Shown: piece after piece, positions 51,921 to 61,254 of the stretch
Layout: each line of letters opens with the position of its first letter
Position numbering within the stretch: position 1 is the stretch's first letter
NCBI RefSeq assembly: GCF_001425265.1
Contig: NZ_LMEC01000025.1
Span: 186,305-250,304 of the forward strand
DNA from: Massilia sp. Root418
GTDB taxonomy: Bacteria; Pseudomonadota; Gammaproteobacteria; Burkholderiales; Burkholderiaceae_D
DNA length: 64,000 nucleotides
Direction: 5' to 3'
Made by a program: the position numbers and the translations under genes
The notes under the pieces: generated by a model
Database searches by the model: none
Told to the model about the DNA's origin: nothing
Seen by the model: only the letters and a program-made list of their open reading frames with translations

Positions 51921-53117
51921 TTATACGCGTTCGATGATACCAGCCGCGCCCATGCCCGCGCCTACGCACATGGTGACCATGCCGTATTTGAGGCTGTTGC
52001 GGCGCAGCGCGTGCACCACGGTAGCGGCGCGGATAGCGCCGGTGGCACCCAGCGGGTGGCCCAGGGCGATGGCGCCGCCCATCGGGTTGACCTTGGAGGT
52101 GTCCAGGTTCAGGTCGCGGATCACAGCCAGCGCCTGCGCTGCGAACGCTTCGTTCAGTTCGATCCAGTCCAGCTGGTCCTGGGTGATGCCGGCAGCTTTC
52201 AGGGCTGCAGGAATCGCCACTTTAGGACCGATACCCATGATTTCCGGCGGCACGCCGCGCACGGCGAACGAGGAGAACTTGGCCAGCGGGGTCAGGTTGT
52301 GCTCGCGCAGGATTTTTTCGGAGACCACGATCAGCGCGCCGGCGCCGTCGGACATCTGCGACGACGTGGCGGCGGTGACGGTGCCCTTGGCGGCGAAGAC
52401 CGGCTTCAGCTTGCCCATGGTTTCCATGCTGGCGTCGGCGCGCGCGCCTTCGTCCTTGTCGACCACGCGCCTGGAGACCTTGATCTCGCCGGTGCGCAGG
52501 TCCGGGGTGCGGGTGATGATTTCAACCGGGGTGGTCTCGTCCTTGAAGAAACCGGCTTCCTGCGCGGCGATGGCCTTGCGGTGCGATTCCACGCCGAACG
52601 CGTCCTGGTCTTCGCGCGAGATTTTCCACTGCTGCGCCACTTTCTCGGCGGTCAGGCCCATGCCGTACGCCAGGCCGATGTTCTCGTCCTTGAAGGTGTC
52701 CATGTTGATCGACGGGTGGTGGCCCATCATCGGCACCATCGACATCGATTCCACGCCGCCGGCAATCATCACGTCGGCTTCGCCAACGCGGATGCGGTCC
52801 GCCGCCATGGCCAGGGCGGTGATGCCGGACGCGCAGTAGCGGTTCACGGTGACGCCGCCCACAGTGTTCGGCAGGCCGGCCAGCACCACCGAGTTACGGG
52901 CGATGTTGAAGCCCTGCTCGGCTTCCGGGAAGGAGCAGCCGATGATGGCGTCGACGATCAGCGCCGGGTCCAGGCCAGGCACGGCGGCCATGGCGCCCTT
53001 GATGGCGGCGACCAGCAGGTCGTCCGGGCGGGTCTTGTTGAACATGCCGCGCGGCGCCTTGCCGATCGGGGTGCGGGTCGCTGCGACGATGTATGCGTCT
53101 TGAAGTTGTTTGCTCAT
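51921..53117 (-). CDS. Acetyl-CoA C-acyltransferase (3-ketoacyl-CoA thiolase)
   Basis: A 398-residue thiolase that cleaves 3-ketoacyl-CoA in the last beta-oxidation step. The active Cys is in 'VNRYCASGITAL' (about residue 91-100), the His in 'GGAIALGHPLGATG' and the second Cys in 'MCVGAGMG'. It is close to the FadA/FadI type of proteobacteria. Last gene before the terminator of the beta-oxidation operon. Confidence 0.95.
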   Translation of the reverse strand: MSKQLQDAYIVAATRTPIGKAPRGMFNKTRPDDLLVAAIKGAMAAVPGLDPALIVDAIIGCSFPEAEQGFNIARNSVVLAGLPNTVGGVTVNRYCASGITALAMAADRIRVGEADVMIAGGVESMSMVPMMGHHPSINMDTFKDENIGLAYGMGLTAEKVAQQWKISREDQDAFGVESHRKAIAAQEAGFFKDETTPVEIITRTPDLRTGEIKVSRRVVDKDEGARADASMETMGKLKPVFAAKGTVTAATSSQMSDGAGALIVVSEKILREHNLTPLAKFSSFAVRGVPPEIMGIGPKVAIPAALKAAGITQDQLDWIELNEAFAAQALAVIRDLNLDTSKVNPMGGAIALGHPLGATGAIRAATVVHALRRNSLKYGMVTMCVGAGMGAAGIIERV

Positions 53118-53157
53118 TTTCTGCTTTCGAATATTGTGTGATCGATTAGCGCTGTCT

Positions 53158-53655
53158 TTATCGCTTGGCCGAGAGATACCAGTCCACCTGTACCTGTGCC
53201 GCCAGCGTGCCGTGCTCGTCGACGATGTCGACGTTCACAGGGAAGGCCAGCTTGCCCTCCGCCGCCAGCTGCGCCTTCAGCGCGGCCAGGTCGCCCGGCA
53301 CGCGGCCGCTGGCGCGCGTGGCGCCCTTGGCCAGCTTCTGGTACTGGATGCGCGACTCCTTGGCCACCGGCCGCATGTCTGCGATCAGTTCGGCGAAACC
53401 GCCTGCCATGGCCGCCCCGCTGGCCGTCTCCGCCAGCGTGAACAAGGCGCCGGCGTGCGGCGTGCCAAGATGGTTGTGCAGCTTCGCATCGTCCGGCATC
53501 GACACTTCGGCAGTGCCGTTGCCGATGCTGTCGATGCGGATGCCGAGCAGCCGTACCATGGGCAGGGTGTCCATCATTTGCTGCTTGATACGGTCGTATA
53601 CCATGCTCGGTTTCACTTTCAGCAGGACTTTGAAGGCCAGCGACAGGAGGGACAT
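53158..53655 (-). CDS. Hotdog-fold thioesterase-like protein
   Basis: A 165-residue PaaI/DUF4442-type hotdog protein. 'KLHNHLGTPHAGALFTLAET' is the substrate-binding helix region, with His and Glu at the active-site positions. It starts 6 bases after the stop of the dehydrogenase gene without a good ribosome site of its own, which suggests translational coupling. Probably releases CoA from dead-end acyl-CoAs in beta-oxidation; inferred from place. Confidence 0.85.
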   Translation of the reverse strand: MSLLSLAFKVLLKVKPSMVYDRIKQQMMDTLPMVRLLGIRIDSIGNGTAEVSMPDDAKLHNHLGTPHAGALFTLAETASGAAMAGGFAELIADMRPVAKESRIQYQKLAKGATRASGRVPGDLAALKAQLAAEGKLAFPVNVDIVDEHGTLAAQVQVDWYLSAKR

Positions 53656-53661
53656 CGTGGA

Positions 53662-56061
53662 TTAGTTGCGCACCGGCTTACCGGTTTGCAGCATGCCCAT
53701 GATGCGCTCTTGCGACTTCGGATTGTTCAGCAGCTCCAGGAAGGCCTTGCGTTCCATGTCCAGCAGCCACTGCTCGCTCACCACGCTGCCCTGGTCGATG
53801 TCGCCGCCGGACACGATTTCAGCAATCATGTCGCCCAGCTTGAAGTCGTGCGCGGAGATGAAGCCGCCGTCGCGCATGTTGACCAGCTGGCCCTTGATGG
53901 TGGCCCAGCCGTAACGGCCGGTCACGGTCACGGGACGCTGGATCGGTGCGCGGTAGCCCGCGTCGAACATGGCGCGCGCGGTCACTTTGGCCACGTGCAG
54001 CAGTTCGTACGGGTTGAACACGATCACGTCATCTTCCTTCAGGTAGCCCATGGCCTTAGCTTCCAGCGCGGACTTCGATACTTGCGCGGTGGCGGCGTTG
54101 GTGAAGCCGGTCTTCAGGAATTGCAGAATGTCGTTCCCCTTGGCTTCCTTGAAGGCGCGTACCGCCGCTTCTTTCAGGCCGCCGCCGGCAGGAATCAGGC
54201 CCACGCCCACTTCCACCAGGCCGATGTAGGATTCGATCGAGGCCACGCGCTTGGACGCGTGCAGCGCCATTTCGCAGCCGCCGCCCAGCGCCAGGCCCGC
54301 CACCGCCGCAACCACCGGCACGTTGGAGTACTTCATGGCCTGGAAGGTGTCCTGCAGTTCCTTGATGATCGGGTCCACTGCTTTCGCGCCGCCCTGCATG
54401 AATGCAGGCAGTGCCGATTGCAGGTCGGCGCCAGCCGAGAACGCGCCGCCGTCGGCTGCGTCCGCGCTCCAGATCACCAGGCCCTTGAAGTTCTTGCCGG
54501 CTTCTTCCAGGCCCATTTTCAGGCCCTTGATCACGCCGTCGCCGATCACGTGCATCTTGGTCTTGAGCGAGATCACCAGCACTTCGTCGCCGGAGTGCCA
54601 CAGGCGTACCGATTCGTCCTCGAACACGGTGGTGCCGGCCTTGGTGCCGTCGATGGCGCCGCTGCCGAAGATCTGCGCGCGGAATTCCTGGCGCTTGTAC
54701 ACGTCCAGCGTCGAGCGCGGCACGTAGCTGTTCGATGCTGCCGAGTAGGAGCCCTCAGGGGTGTGCACGCCCTTCTCCGCCACCTGGCCTTCGAATACCC
54801 ACGCCGGCAGCGGTTCGCTGCACAGAGCCTGGCCCGCGTCGATGTCGGCTTTCACCCACTCGGCGATCTGGGTCCAGCCTGCGGCCTGCCAGGTTTCGAA
54901 CGGGCCGGATTTCCAGCCGAAGCCCCAGCGCAGCGCGAAGTCGATGTCGCGCGCGTTGTCGGCGATGTCTTTCATGTGCACGGCGATGTAGTGGAACACG
55001 TCGCGGAAGATCGCCCACAGGAACTGGCCTTGCGGGTTGGTCGATTCGCGCAGCGCCTTCATCTTCTTGACCGGATCCTTTTCCTTCAGGATGCGGGCGA
55101 TGATGTCGGCTGCCTTGGCGCCGCCTGCCACGTATTCGCCGGTGGCGAAGTCCAGGCGCATGATGTCCTTGCCGACCTTCTTGTAGAAGCCGGCGCCGGT
55201 CTTGGAACCCAGCGCGCCTTTTTCCACCAGCTTGCTCAGCACTTCAGGCGTCTTGTAGATGGCTGCGAAGGGATCGTTCGGCAGGTAGTCCTGCATGGTC
55301 TTGATCACGTGACCCATGGTGTCCAGGCCAACCACGTCCGCGGTGCGGAAGGTGCCGGAGCTGGCGCGGCCCAGCTTGGAGCCGGTCAGGTCGTCCACCA
55401 CGTCCACCGACAGGCCGAACTTTTCGGCTTCGTGGATGGTGGCCATCATGCCGAACACGCCAACGCGGTTGGCGATGAAGTTCGGGGTGTCCTTGGCGCG
55501 GACCACGCCCTTGCCCAGGGCCGAGGTCAGGAAGGTTTCCAGCTGGTCCAGGATCTCCGGCTTGGTGGCGGCGGTCGGGATCAGTTCCACCAGGTGCATA
55601 TAGCGCGGCGGGTTGAAGAAGTGCACGCCGCAGTAGCGCGATTTCAGTTCTTCGTCGAAGCCTTCGGACAGCGTGGTGATCGACAGGCCCGAGGTGTTCG
55701 AAGCGAAGATGGCGTTGGCGCCGATGTGCGGAGCGACCTTCTTGTACAGGTCATGCTTCCAGTCCATGCGCTCGGCGATGGCTTCGATGATCAGGTCGCA
55801 GCCGGCCAGCAGGTCCAGGTTGTCTTCGTAGTTGGCTACCTGGATCAGCTCAGCGTCGGCCTTGTCGCCGAACGGCGCCGGCGACATTTTTTTCAGGTTC
55901 TCGATAGCGCGCAGAACGATGCCGTTCTTTGGGGTACCCTCTTTTCCCGGCAGGTCGAACAGCACCACAGGCACTTTGGCGTTGACGCAGTGGGCGGCGA
56001 TTTGCGCGCCCATGACGCCGGCGCCCAGCACGGCTACTTTTTTAACGGTGAAATTGGTCAT
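53662..56061 (-). CDS. 3-hydroxyacyl-CoA dehydrogenase / enoyl-CoA hydratase fusion
   Basis: A 799-residue beta-oxidation enzyme. The N-terminal dehydrogenase has 'VAVLGAGVMGAQIA' for NAD and 'HFFNPPRYMHLVE' with the catalytic His; a second dehydrogenase C-terminal repeat follows (about residues 330-410). The C-terminal 330 residues are a crotonase domain with 'GGAFSAGADLQ' and 'GLALGGGCEMAL'. Domain order (dehydrogenase first) is that of FadN of Bacillus and many beta-proteobacteria, the reverse of E. coli FadB. GAGGA lies 7 bases before the ATG; 17 bases separate it from the acyl-CoA dehydrogenase gene. Confidence 0.95.
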   Translation of the reverse strand: MTNFTVKKVAVLGAGVMGAQIAAHCVNAKVPVVLFDLPGKEGTPKNGIVLRAIENLKKMSPAPFGDKADAELIQVANYEDNLDLLAGCDLIIEAIAERMDWKHDLYKKVAPHIGANAIFASNTSGLSITTLSEGFDEELKSRYCGVHFFNPPRYMHLVELIPTAATKPEILDQLETFLTSALGKGVVRAKDTPNFIANRVGVFGMMATIHEAEKFGLSVDVVDDLTGSKLGRASSGTFRTADVVGLDTMGHVIKTMQDYLPNDPFAAIYKTPEVLSKLVEKGALGSKTGAGFYKKVGKDIMRLDFATGEYVAGGAKAADIIARILKEKDPVKKMKALRESTNPQGQFLWAIFRDVFHYIAVHMKDIADNARDIDFALRWGFGWKSGPFETWQAAGWTQIAEWVKADIDAGQALCSEPLPAWVFEGQVAEKGVHTPEGSYSAASNSYVPRSTLDVYKRQEFRAQIFGSGAIDGTKAGTTVFEDESVRLWHSGDEVLVISLKTKMHVIGDGVIKGLKMGLEEAGKNFKGLVIWSADAADGGAFSAGADLQSALPAFMQGGAKAVDPIIKELQDTFQAMKYSNVPVVAAVAGLALGGGCEMALHASKRVASIESYIGLVEVGVGLIPAGGGLKEAAVRAFKEAKGNDILQFLKTGFTNAATAQVSKSALEAKAMGYLKEDDVIVFNPYELLHVAKVTARAMFDAGYRAPIQRPVTVTGRYGWATIKGQLVNMRDGGFISAHDFKLGDMIAEIVSGGDIDQGSVVSEQWLLDMERKAFLELLNNPKSQERIMGMLQTGKPVRN

Positions 56062-56078
56062 ATCGGTCCTCTATGCTC

Positions 56079-57869
56079 TTAGAACAGGTCGGCGTCGAGC
56101 GCCATCAGGCTGGCGGCGCCGGAGCGCGCCTGGCGGATCAGGGTTGCGGTTTCCGGCTGCAGGCGGGCGAAGTAGAAGCGCGCGGTGGCCAGCTTGGCTT
56201 TGTAGAAGTTGTCGCCGGAGTCCTGCTTTTCCAGCGCGATCTTCGCCATTTGCGCGAAGAAGTAGCTGTACACCAGGTGGCCCACGACGCGCAGGTAAGG
56301 CACGGCGGCGGCGCCCACTTCGTCCTGGTTCTGGAAGGCCTTCATGCCGATTTCCATGGTCAGCTTGCCGACTTTCTCGCCCAGGTCGCCCAGCGGGGTG
56401 ATGAATTCGGACATCGCTTCGTCGGTGCCGTTCTCTTCCACGAAGGCGCGGATCTTGTCGCCGAACTTGCGCAGCTTGGCGCCGTTGTCCATCAGGATCT
56501 TGCGGCCCAGCAGGTCCAGCGACTGGATGGTGTTGGTGCCCTCGTAGATCAGGTTGATGCGCGCGTCGCGCACGTACTGCTCCATGCCCCATTCGGAGAT
56601 GTAGCCGTGGCCGCCGTACACCTGCATCGCTTCCGAGGTGGCGATCCAGCCGTTATCGGTGATGAAGGCCTTGACGATAGGGGTCAGCAGCGCCACTTCG
56701 TCGGCGGCTTCCTTGCGCACTTCTTCGTCCGGGTGGTTCAGTTCGCGGTCGATCTGCAGCGCGATGTAGGAGGTGAATGCGCGCGCGCCTTCGGCGTAGG
56801 CCTTGCAGGTCAGCAGCATGCGGCGCACGTCGGGGTGCACGATGATCGGGTCGGCCGCCTTGTCCGGCGCCTTCACGCCCGACAGGGAGCGCATCTGGAT
56901 GCGGTCCTTGGCGTAGGTCAGCGCGTTCTGGTAGGCGATCTCGGTCAGGCCCAGCGACTGCATGCCCACGCCCAGGCGGGCCGCGTTCATGAACACGAAC
57001 ATGGCGTTCAGGCCCTTGTTCGGCTGGCCGATGATCCAGCCCTTCGCGCCGTCCAGGTTCATCTGGCAGGTCGAGTTGCCGTGGATGCCCATCTTCTCTT
57101 CGATCGCGCCGCAGGTGATCGGGTTGCGCGCGCCGACGGTGCCGTCTGCGTTCGGCAGGAACTTCGGCACCAGGAACAGCGAGATGCCCTTCGAGCCTTC
57201 CGGCGCGTCCGGCACGCGGGCCAGCACCAGGTGCAGGATGTTGTCGGACATGTCGTGCTCGCCGGCCGAGATAAAGATCTTGTTGCCCGTGATGGTCCAG
57301 GAGCCGTCCGCTTCAGGGATGGCTTTCGAGCGCAGCAGGCCCAGGTCGGTGCCGCAGTGCGGCTCGGTCAGGCACATGGTGCCGGTCCATTCGCCGGAGA
57401 CCAGCTTGGGCAGGTACAGGCGTTTCTGTTCATCGGTGCCGTGTTCTTTCAGGCACTCGTAGGCGCCGTGCGACAGCCCGGGGTACATGGTCCAGGCCTG
57501 GTTCGACGAGTTCAGCATCTCGTAGAAGGAGTTGTTCAGCACCACAGGCAGGCCCTGGCCGCCGAATTCCGGATCGCAGGCCAGTGCGGCCCAGCCGCCT
57601 TCAACGTACTGCTTGTAGGCTTCCTTGAAGCCTTTTGGAGTGGTCACGGTCTTGTTGACCGGATCATGGGTGCAGCCTTCACGGTCGCCCGAGTGGTTCA
57701 GCGGGAACAGCACTTCCGAGGTGAACTTGGCGCCTTCGTCCAGCACCGCGTTGATGATGTCGGCGTCGGTTTCCGCGTGGGCCGGCAGTTCTTTCAGCTG
57801 CTCTTCAACCTTCAAGAACTCGTGCAGCACGAATTGCATATCCCGGATTGGTGCGACGTATTGACCCAT
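56079..57869 (-). CDS. Acyl-CoA dehydrogenase (long C-terminal type)
   Basis: A 596-residue FAD enzyme for the first beta-oxidation step. 'MCLTEPHCGTDLG' and 'KIFISAGEHD' are FAD-binding parts, 'QVYGGHGYISEWGMEQYVRD' holds the signature and 'INLIYEGTNTIQSLDLLGRK' ends the catalytic domain; an extra C-terminal domain (about residues 470-590) marks the class. It follows the TetR gene after about 100 bases and begins the structural genes. ATG at 57869 with AGGAG at 7 bases; a longer in-frame start is unlikely. Confidence 0.95.
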   Translation of the reverse strand: MGQYVAPIRDMQFVLHEFLKVEEQLKELPAHAETDADIINAVLDEGAKFTSEVLFPLNHSGDREGCTHDPVNKTVTTPKGFKEAYKQYVEGGWAALACDPEFGGQGLPVVLNNSFYEMLNSSNQAWTMYPGLSHGAYECLKEHGTDEQKRLYLPKLVSGEWTGTMCLTEPHCGTDLGLLRSKAIPEADGSWTITGNKIFISAGEHDMSDNILHLVLARVPDAPEGSKGISLFLVPKFLPNADGTVGARNPITCGAIEEKMGIHGNSTCQMNLDGAKGWIIGQPNKGLNAMFVFMNAARLGVGMQSLGLTEIAYQNALTYAKDRIQMRSLSGVKAPDKAADPIIVHPDVRRMLLTCKAYAEGARAFTSYIALQIDRELNHPDEEVRKEAADEVALLTPIVKAFITDNGWIATSEAMQVYGGHGYISEWGMEQYVRDARINLIYEGTNTIQSLDLLGRKILMDNGAKLRKFGDKIRAFVEENGTDEAMSEFITPLGDLGEKVGKLTMEIGMKAFQNQDEVGAAAVPYLRVVGHLVYSYFFAQMAKIALEKQDSGDNFYKAKLATARFYFARLQPETATLIRQARSGAASLMALDADLF

Positions 57870-57968
57870 GATTTTCTCCTGATGGCGCAAACTAAAAAAG
57901 TAAGCTAAATAAGTAAAAGCGCTGCGGCGGACCGCGGCTGCCCGTGCATTCCGTGCACCCAGCCGAGG

Positions 57969-58586
57969 CTAGGTGCGGTAGTTTTCAATCAAGCGCGTAA
58001 AGCCGGTGCGGGCCCGTTCCACGCTGCCCGGCGTGCGCAGGAAGCGTGCGTCGTGATGCACCGCCAGGATCAGGCCGTACATCTCGTACACCAGCTGCTG
58101 CGCGTCGGTGTCCTGCTTCAAGTCGCCGGTGTCGATGGCTTGCTGCACGCTGCGCACCAGCGCGCCCTGCCAGGCCGACACCATGCCCACCAGTTCCTCG
58201 CGGATCGGGCCGGGGCGGTCGTCGTATTCGACGGCGCCGCTGATGTAGATGCAGCCCGAGGCGATCTCCTCGCTCACGCGCGAGATCCAGCGCGCAAACA
58301 TCGCGCGCAGACGCGGCAAACCGCGCGGTTCCTTAATGCTGGGGAAGAACACTTCCTGCTCGAAACGGTGGTGATACAGTTTCAGCACTTCCAGCTGCAA
58401 GTCCTCGCGCGAACCGAAGTGGGCGAACACACCCGACTTGCTCATGTTCATTTTGTCCGCAAGCAGGCCGATGGTCAGGCCTTCCAGACCGTCCCGGCTG
58501 GCCAGTTCCAGCGCCATATCCAGGATGGCTGCGCGGGTGAGCTCGCCCTTGCGCATAAATTTGATTGAAGTATTAATAGTTGCCAC
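57969..58586 (-). CDS. TetR/AcrR-family regulator of the beta-oxidation cluster
   Basis: A 205-residue repressor upstream of the acyl-CoA dehydrogenase gene, likely controlling the whole cluster in answer to acyl-CoA or fatty acids. HTH: 'AAILDMALELASRDGLEGLT' and 'MNMSKSGVFAHFGSREDLQL'. The long start is a GTG (58586) with no clear ribosome site; ATG at 58556 (MRKGELTRAA) is an alternative. Related TetR proteins in this place are PsrA/FadR-like. No perfect operator palindrome was found upstream of the acyl-CoA dehydrogenase gene. Confidence 0.9.
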   Translation of the reverse strand: MATINTSIKFMRKGELTRAAILDMALELASRDGLEGLTIGLLADKMNMSKSGVFAHFGSREDLQLEVLKLYHHRFEQEVFFPSIKEPRGLPRLRAMFARWISRVSEEIASGCIYISGAVEYDDRPGPIREELVGMVSAWQGALVRSVQQAIDTGDLKQDTDAQQLVYEMYGLILAVHHDARFLRTPGSVERARTGFTRLIENYRT

Positions 58587-58742
58587 TCAAAGTTGTAGTC
58601 CAGGTCAGGGAGTTCTATTTTCTCCCACCTGGATTTTCTTCGTGTGAAAAGAATTGCGAACGCTCGTACTATTATCCAGCGGGGGGTAAAAGTCAAACGC
58701 CTTCGTTAGAGGCGGCGTTCTATTGGTGCAGCGCAGCAATAA

Positions 58743-58797
58743 AAATGGGGTCAGGGTTAATATTCCGCTGTGCGGAATATTAACCCTGACCCCATTT
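58743..58797. repeat. Perfect palindrome with 26-base arms
   Basis: Arms at 58743-58768 and 58772-58797 are exact inverted copies around the 3-base loop TGT. Each arm combines GGGGTCAGGG with an AT-rich TTAATATTCCGC part. It lies 16 bases past the hslR stop and upstream of the tetR gene. It could end hslR transcription, or it may be a mobile palindrome of the REP type. Confidence 0.9.
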
Positions 58798-58813
58798 CGG
58801 AGATGAGAAGGGC

Positions 58814-59191
58814 TTATTCGTCGTGGAAACGGCCTAGTTGACGGCGGTCGCGCTTGGTGGGGCGGCCTTTGAAGTCGGCGCCGGGTTCATGGAACAGTTT
58901 GCGGCGCTCGTGTTCTGCAGTGCGGCGGGCGATGCTTGCCGCGCTTTCCTCGTACAACAGGCGCGCCACCGGGGCGCCGCCGCGCTTGTCTGAAATCCCC
59001 AACACACGCACTTCCCACGCGTCCGAGCCGTTGTCGATGGCCAGCTTGTCGCCCACCCGCACCGCGCGCGCGGGCTTGATGCGCTCGCCGTCCAGCTTTA
59101 CCTTGCCGGTTTCCACCGCGTCCGACGCGAGGGAACGGGTCTTGAAGAAACGGGCTGCCCACAGCCATTTGTCGATGCGCACATTGTCCAT
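58814..59191 (-). CDS. hslR: Heat-shock protein 15-like S4 RNA-binding protein
   Basis: A 125-residue protein with an N-terminal S4 domain ('IDKWLWAARFFKTRSLASDA' and 'VKLDGERIKPARAVRVGDKL') and a basic C-terminal tail. Hsp15 frees 50S subunits carrying stalled nascent chains. It starts within the stop codon of clsB (TAATG), so it is co-translated with clsB. The long basic tail (FKGRPTKRDRRQLGRF) matches the family. Confidence 0.9.
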   Translation of the reverse strand: MDNVRIDKWLWAARFFKTRSLASDAVETGKVKLDGERIKPARAVRVGDKLAIDNGSDAWEVRVLGISDKRGGAPVARLLYEESAASIARRTAEHERRKLFHEPGADFKGRPTKRDRRQLGRFHDE

Positions 59192-60354
59192 TACGCGTAC
59201 TTTCCTACAGCAAAAATTCTCATCAACAGCTTGTAGAACACGAAGGCCACCTCGTAGCCGATGCGGCGCACCCTGCCAACGTGGGCGAAGTCTTCGGCGT
59301 GGATCACCACGCCGTCGGCAATGCCTTGCTCGATGTGCTGGCGCAGGCTGCGCGCGAATTCGGCATCCTTGATGACCACGTTTGCTTCCTGGTTCAGGAA
59401 CAGGCTCAGCCCGTCCACATTGCTGGAGCCGACCGTGGCCCAGTCGTCGTCGATCACGGCCACCTTGGCGTGCAGCTGGGTCTTGCGGTATTCCACCACT
59501 TTCACGCCGGCCGCCAGCAGCTTGGGGTAGAAGGAGTGGGCCACCGCGTCCTGCAGCCAGATCTCGCCCACGCCGATCAACAGCACCACTTCCACGCCGC
59601 GCTGGGCGGCGCGCGCCAGCGCGTGGCGGAACTTGCGGCCGGGCGCGAAATAGGGATTGGCGATCAGCACGCTCTTGCGCGCGCGGCCCAGGGCCTGCAG
59701 GTAGGCGCGCTGGATGGTGGCGCGGTTGCGCAGGTTGTCGCGCACCACGAAACCGGCTTGCACCGTGCTCTGGCGCGCGATCCTGTTCACCTTACGCATT
59801 TCGTTGAACAGGCCGATGCGCTTGATGATGCTCATCTTGCCCAGGCGCTGCCACTGGGTCTGTGCTTCCTGCTGGATGGAGGCCACCAGCGGACCGCGCA
59901 CGGCCACTGCGAAGTCCCAGCGCGGCGCGGCCAGGCAGACGTCGGGCTTGGTGTCGCAGAACATGTCGTCGTTGATGTTGATGCCGCCTACGAACGCGAC
60001 CTCGCGGTCCACCACGCAGATCTTGCGGTGGGTGCGCGTCACGCCGCGCTTGAACCAGGGATTGAAGATGCGGTGCTCCACGCCGGCCGCCACCAACTGC
60101 TCGTGCATGCGGTTGACCTGGCGGTGCCCGGTGCCGAACCAGTCGGTGATCATCCTCACGGCCACGCCGCGCTGGGCGGCGCGCACCAGTGCGCCCAGCA
60201 CGGACTGGCCGGTGTCGTCCCCGGCGAAAATATAGGTTTCGAAGTAGATCTCGTACTGCGCGGCGTCGATCGCTTCCCGCAGGGCCGGGAAGTAGTCGGT
60301 ACCGCAGTGCAGGAGCTTGACTTCGTTATCGGCGATGAAATTAACTGAGCGCAT
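59191..60354 (-). CDS. clsB: Cardiolipin synthase B
   Basis: A 387-residue phospholipase D-superfamily enzyme that makes cardiolipin at the membrane. Two HxKxxxxD motifs: 'THRKICVVDREVAFVGGIN' (about residue 110) and 'LHAKVAVIDDDWATVGSSN' (about residue 295). The N-terminal membrane segment of ClsA is absent, as expected for ClsB. It lies between ybhP-like and hslR genes; ybhP-clsB order is the same as in E. coli. Confidence 0.93.
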   Translation of the reverse strand: MRSVNFIADNEVKLLHCGTDYFPALREAIDAAQYEIYFETYIFAGDDTGQSVLGALVRAAQRGVAVRMITDWFGTGHRQVNRMHEQLVAAGVEHRIFNPWFKRGVTRTHRKICVVDREVAFVGGININDDMFCDTKPDVCLAAPRWDFAVAVRGPLVASIQQEAQTQWQRLGKMSIIKRIGLFNEMRKVNRIARQSTVQAGFVVRDNLRNRATIQRAYLQALGRARKSVLIANPYFAPGRKFRHALARAAQRGVEVVLLIGVGEIWLQDAVAHSFYPKLLAAGVKVVEYRKTQLHAKVAVIDDDWATVGSSNVDGLSLFLNQEANVVIKDAEFARSLRQHIEQGIADGVVIHAEDFAHVGRVRRIGYEVAFVFYKLLMRIFAVGKYA

Positions 60355-60360
60355 ACGGCG

Positions 60361-61167
60361 TCAGTTTAACCCCAGTGTCGCCACGATGGGAGAATGGTCG
60401 GACAAGCGTGCCCACTCGGGGCCGTGCAGCACCTGCGCGGTCTCCACGCTGAAGCCGCGCACATAGATGCGGTCGAGCCGGAACACGGGCAAGGCGGCCG
60501 GGAAGGTGCGGGCCGGATGCAGGGCAGCCTTGCGCCGCGCCAGGGTACGGACCAGGTCGCCCAGCGCGGAGGGCGGGCGGATCTCATCGAACACCTCCAC
60601 CACGCCCAGCGCCTTGCGCAGTGTGGCGCTCAGGGTATTGCGCCAGTCGTTGAAATCGCCGGCGATGATCACCGGCTCGTTATCGGGGGCGGTTTCCTTG
60701 ACAGCGTCGATCAGCGCCTGGGTCTGGCGGGTGCGGCCCGCTTCAAACAGGCCCAGGTGCACCACGTAGCAATGCACCGGCGTGCTGGGCGTGTCGATGA
60801 TGCAATGCAGGATGCCGCGCGCCTCGTAGGCGTGGTCCGAGATATCGGTATTGGTCCACTTGGCGATAGGGAAATTGCTGAGCAGTGCGTTGCCGTGGTG
60901 GCCGTGGTCGTACTTGGCGTTCATGCCGTACACCGAATGGCGGCCGTCGCCGAAGAACTCGTGCTGCGCCGTGGTGGGCCAGTGGCGGTGGCCGTGCAGC
61001 TCCTCGCCGAACTTTTCCGCAATGCGGTCGTGCTTGCCTTGCACTTCCTGCAGGAACACAACGTCCGCCTCGAACTTGCCGATGGCCTGCTTGAGCGCAT
61101 GCACGCGCGGCTGAGAGCGGTACGACACGCCCTTGTGAATATTGTAGGTGGCGACTCGGATCTTCAT
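60361..61167 (-). CDS. Endonuclease/exonuclease/phosphatase-family protein (YbhP-like)
   Basis: A 268-residue metal-dependent hydrolase. Motifs: 'VATYNIHKGV', 'VVFLQEVQG', 'IIAGDFNDWRNTL' and the C-terminal 'LSDHSPIVATL', all with their catalytic Asn, Glu, Asp and His. It precedes clsB by 6 bases, as ybhP does in E. coli, so a role in lipid or cardiolipin metabolism is implied by context; the substrate is not known. Confidence 0.92.
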   Translation of the reverse strand: MKIRVATYNIHKGVSYRSQPRVHALKQAIGKFEADVVFLQEVQGKHDRIAEKFGEELHGHRHWPTTAQHEFFGDGRHSVYGMNAKYDHGHHGNALLSNFPIAKWTNTDISDHAYEARGILHCIIDTPSTPVHCYVVHLGLFEAGRTRQTQALIDAVKETAPDNEPVIIAGDFNDWRNTLSATLRKALGVVEVFDEIRPPSALGDLVRTLARRKAALHPARTFPAALPVFRLDRIYVRGFSVETAQVLHGPEWARLSDHSPIVATLGLN

Positions 61168-61254
61168 GGGAACAATTCTACTCCCAACAGTCCGCTTGCC
61201 GTGCGGCTATTGTGCGGTGGCGGTTGTGTGCGGCATGGCACAGACCGCCGGGCG

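Noticed and set aside
53110..56082. 990-codon open frame on the plus strand
   Set aside because: It is antisense to three beta-oxidation genes with certain motifs.
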